From Fusobacteriaceae bacterium (GTDB taxonomy: Bacteria; Fusobacteriota; Fusobacteriia; Fusobacteriales; Fusobacteriaceae), in assembly GCA_030625925.1 (NCBI GenBank), contig DAOUPY010000070.1, positions 1 through 7,419 on the forward strand: a stretch of DNA of 7,419 nt, written 5' to 3'. A program made the position numbers and the translations under genes. The notes below the pieces were generated by a model. The model made no database searches. It saw nothing but the letters and a program-made list of their open reading frames with translations, and had not been told where the DNA came from. Positions 5,912-7,419 of the stretch are shown here, piece by piece (within the stretch, counting starts at the first letter, position 1; every line of letters begins with the position of its first letter).

Positions 5912-7087
5912 TTAATTGATTTCAAAATATTTTTCAGGAACTTCAAGATCTGTCATATGAAGATACCCTTTTCCAAATACATATGTATCTTGATACACTA
6001 AGAAAAAGTTCTCTCTCTCTATTCCGTCAACATCTACATATTGACTTCCATTCCAACCTGCTCCAGGACTTTGCATTCCTAAAGATGCCATAACTTGGTC
6101 AAAATCATCTATCTCCGATCTTCCATCTATTACATCTATTACATGAGTTCCTAAAGCTACTGCTGCTGCAAAGTTATACGAATATGCCCATGTTCCCATT
6201 CTTCCAGATCCACCAGCTTTAACTACTGACTTTTCAACTTTCTTTAATATCTTAGGCCAGTTTCCCTTTTCACTCTTATCAAATTTAACTCCTAAAGCTC
6301 CAGGATATCCCATTGTTGGAGAAGGCAGGTCTGCTTCTACGAAGTATCCTCCATCTTCTGCTACCCTCTTTAATAAAGGCTCAGTTTGTGCATCATTTGT
6401 TGCGAAAAATGCAGTATCCTTACCATACTTTTCTAACCATGAAGGTACTTTTTCTAAGATAAATTGTTGAGCTCCTGCTACACCGACGTCACTTACAGGA
6501 TCTGGAGCAGTCATAGTTATGAATTCCATTCCTAAGTCTGATGCCGCCTGTTTCATGATATCTCTTCTTCTAGATAAAAGTTCATAACTCATATGTCTAG
6601 GAAATGATATATGCATAAATTTCTTTGCTCCCATCTCTTGAGCAGCTTTTACAATTAAATAACCTCTAGCTATGTTATCAGGGTTTAACACTAAGTCTGC
6701 CACGTCTGCAATCATCTCAGGGTCTTCATGGGGACTGTTTGCAACTAATAGAATATCAGGATTTTTTTCCCTTACCCTTCTAAAAGCTTCCACTGTTCCA
6801 GGAATAGCTTCTGTTATCACTATTGCTTTCATCTTAGGATCATCTGCTAAACTTACAATTTGAGAGATTGTAGTTTCCATCTCCTGCATAAAGTTATCCG
6901 GGTAAGTTAGATGGATTACTTTTCCGCCCTTTTCAGCTGCTCCAAATTTATTTATTAACTCCTGAGCTCCTCTAAGACCATCTTCCGACTGTGACACTGT
7001 CCCAGACACTACACCAATATGGTAGTCTGCTGAAAACGCAAACGCCGACATTATAAACATTGTAACTAACAAAAATAATTTTTTCAT
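5912..7087 (-). CDS. Periplasmic solute-binding protein of the ABC importer, DUF3798-type
   Basis: The 391-residue protein begins with a type I signal peptide (MKKLFLLVTMFIMSAFAFSA), probably cut before Asp21. The mature protein has no cysteine, so it is a free periplasmic protein and not a lipoprotein. The mature N-terminus DYHIGVVSGTVSQSEDGLRG and the repeating strand-helix pattern (AIVITEAIPGT, DILLVANSPHEDPE, FMHISFPRHMSYELLSRRR, AFFATNDAQTEPLLKR) fit a periplasmic-binding-protein type 1 fold with two lobes. I recognise it as a member of the uncharacterised DUF3798 family. Conserved-looking polar or aromatic spots that may line the pocket include SPHED (118-122), FPRHMSYE (162-169) and NDAQTEP (231-237); this is inference. 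It is the first gene of the operon. The start at 7087 is set by AAGGAG (7096-7101) eight bases upstream; the ATG at 7091 in ATGAATGAATG is out of frame. The ligand is unknown. Confidence 0.9.
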   Translation of the reverse strand: MKKLFLLVTMFIMSAFAFSADYHIGVVSGTVSQSEDGLRGAQELINKFGAAEKGGKVIHLTYPDNFMQEMETTISQIVSLADDPKMKAIVITEAIPGTVEAFRRVREKNPDILLVANSPHEDPEMIADVADLVLNPDNIARGYLIVKAAQEMGAKKFMHISFPRHMSYELLSRRRDIMKQAASDLGMEFITMTAPDPVSDVGVAGAQQFILEKVPSWLEKYGKDTAFFATNDAQTEPLLKRVAEDGGYFVEADLPSPTMGYPGALGVKFDKSEKGNWPKILKKVEKSVVKAGGSGRMGTWAYSYNFAAAVALGTHVIDVIDGRSEIDDFDQVMASLGMQSPGAGWNGSQYVDVDGIERENFFLVYQDTYVFGKGYLHMTDLEVPEKYFEIN

Positions 7088-7163
7088 TCATTCATCTCCT
7101 TAAAATAAAATTATATATAAATACCATTTAGTTGGCACTATACTTCGTTATAAAAGTACAATT

Positions 7164-7185
7164 TAAACTATTAGTACTGAGTTTA
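7164..7185 (-). promoter_or_regulatory. Inverted repeat over the -10 and start site; candidate operator
   Basis: TAAACT (7180-7185, also the -10 hexamer) and AGTTTA (7164-7169) form a perfect six-base inverted repeat with a 10-base spacer that itself contains the palindrome AGTACT. Its position over the -10 and predicted start fits a repressor site. In such AT-rich DNA chance is possible. Confidence 0.3.
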
Positions 7186-7208
7186 CTCTAATATGAACAA
7201 TTTGTCAA
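7180..7208 (-). promoter_or_regulatory. Predicted sigma-70-type promoter of the ABC importer operon
   Basis: A perfect TTGACA (7203-7208), a 17-base spacer and TAAACT (7180-7185; 4 of 6 consensus bases) lie upstream of the binding-protein gene. The predicted start is near 7173, giving a leader of about 86 nt. It sits 30 bases downstream of the previous gene's terminator, so the operon is independently transcribed. Confidence 0.75.
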
Positions 7209-7237
7209 TAGTTTTGGACATCATTTATTTTTAATCT

Positions 7238-7265
7238 AAAAAAGGTGCTAAATTTTCAGCACCTT
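7238..7265 (-). terminator. Intrinsic terminator of the upstream dehydrogenase-like gene
   Basis: An eight-bp stem AAGGTGCT/AGCACCTT (7242-7249 with 7258-7265) with an eight-base loop runs, on the minus strand, into six T (7238-7243, partly in the stem). It begins 27 bases after the stop at 7292. The plus strand after the stem is also T-rich but no gene there points this way. Confidence 0.85.
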
Positions 7266-7291
7266 CTTTAAGTTTTTTCTTATTTTTTTAA

Positions 7292-7419
7292 TTAATCCCT
7301 GTATATCATACTTTTATTTATTTTTTCTAAACTTCCGGCACCTGTCAGTATCATGGCCTGGTATAATTGATTTTTCAAAGTTTCTAAAGTTAATCTAACT
7401 CCTTCTTTTCTGCCTCCTA
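7292..7419 (-). CDS. C-terminal 41 codons of a probable FMN-dependent alpha-hydroxy-acid dehydrogenase (partial)
   Basis: The minus strand is open from the window edge to TAA at 7292-7294. The visible tail starts GGRKEGVRLTLETLKNQLYQ, continues AMILTGAGSLEKIN and ends KSMIYRD. The GG..EGV element followed by a helix with L..QL..AM.LTG and SLE.I resembles the end of the TIM-barrel FMN enzymes that oxidise lactate-like acids, in particular the shorter clostridial/fusobacterial type. Type 2 isopentenyl-diphosphate isomerase ends similarly (L...M.LTG..) and is the main alternative. The active-site His/Arg and FMN residues lie outside the window, so activity cannot be judged. The gene has its own terminator and is probably unrelated in function to the importer that follows. 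Confidence 0.6.
   Translation of the reverse strand, partial: GGRKEGVRLTLETLKNQLYQAMILTGAGSLEKINKSMIYRD

Noticed and set aside
5792..6001. A 69-codon plus-strand frame spanning the attenuator region
   Set aside because: It reads through the terminator hairpin and the ends of two supported genes; hydrophobicity reflects T-rich DNA.
6672..6863. A 63-codon plus-strand frame opposite the binding-protein gene
   Set aside because: It is antisense to a well-supported coding region, without a ribosome site or recognisable features.
1..7419. CRISPR array, tRNA, rRNA, insertion sequence or prophage genes
   Set aside because: No regularly spaced repeats, cloverleaf, transposase or phage protein was seen on either strand.

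Overview
The window is a low-GC, tightly packed bacterial segment in which every convincing gene lies on the minus strand, so transcription runs from high to low coordinates. Protein content, codon use and strong GGAGG-type ribosome sites suggest an anaerobic member of the Fusobacteriota (Ilyobacter/Propionigenium/Cetobacterium-like). A cysteine-free, type I signal peptide on the solute-binding protein fits a periplasm, hence a diderm cell. The assignment is inference from sequence style; there is no rRNA or other marker here.

Layout in transcription order: (1) 7292-7419, the last 41 codons of a gene that looks like an FMN-dependent alpha-hydroxy-acid dehydrogenase, followed by an intrinsic terminator (7238-7265). 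(2) A consensus-like promoter (7180-7208) with an inverted repeat over its -10 and start site. (3) A five-gene ABC importer operon: a DUF3798-type periplasmic binding protein (5912-7087), a hairpin terminator/attenuator (5867-5890), a fused double-ATPase subunit starting at GTG (4242-5834), two paralogous inner-membrane permeases (3218-4255 and 2125-3228) and a small single-pass membrane protein of unknown role (1766-2125). The last four genes overlap by 14, 11 and 1 bases. A strong terminator (1717-1750) closes the operon. (4) A 259-base intergenic region with a nested inverted repeat (1600-1703) and a second promoter (1551-1579). (5) nadA (604-1506) and the first 200 codons of nadB (1-601), two bases apart: the first two enzymes of de novo NAD synthesis from aspartate.

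The transporter has the architecture of the sugar/nucleoside/BMP-type importers (fused ATPase and two BPD_transp_2 permeases), but its binding protein belongs to a family without an assigned ligand, so the substrate cannot be named. The hairpin after the binding-protein gene probably lets that protein be made in excess over the membrane complex. NadB oxidises aspartate to iminoaspartate, and NadA condenses it with dihydroxyacetone phosphate to quinolinate. The most interesting unexplained items are the orphan importer with its tail-end small membrane protein, and the nested hairpin, whose wobble pair and UUCG loop favour a plus-strand RNA, opposite to all the genes.
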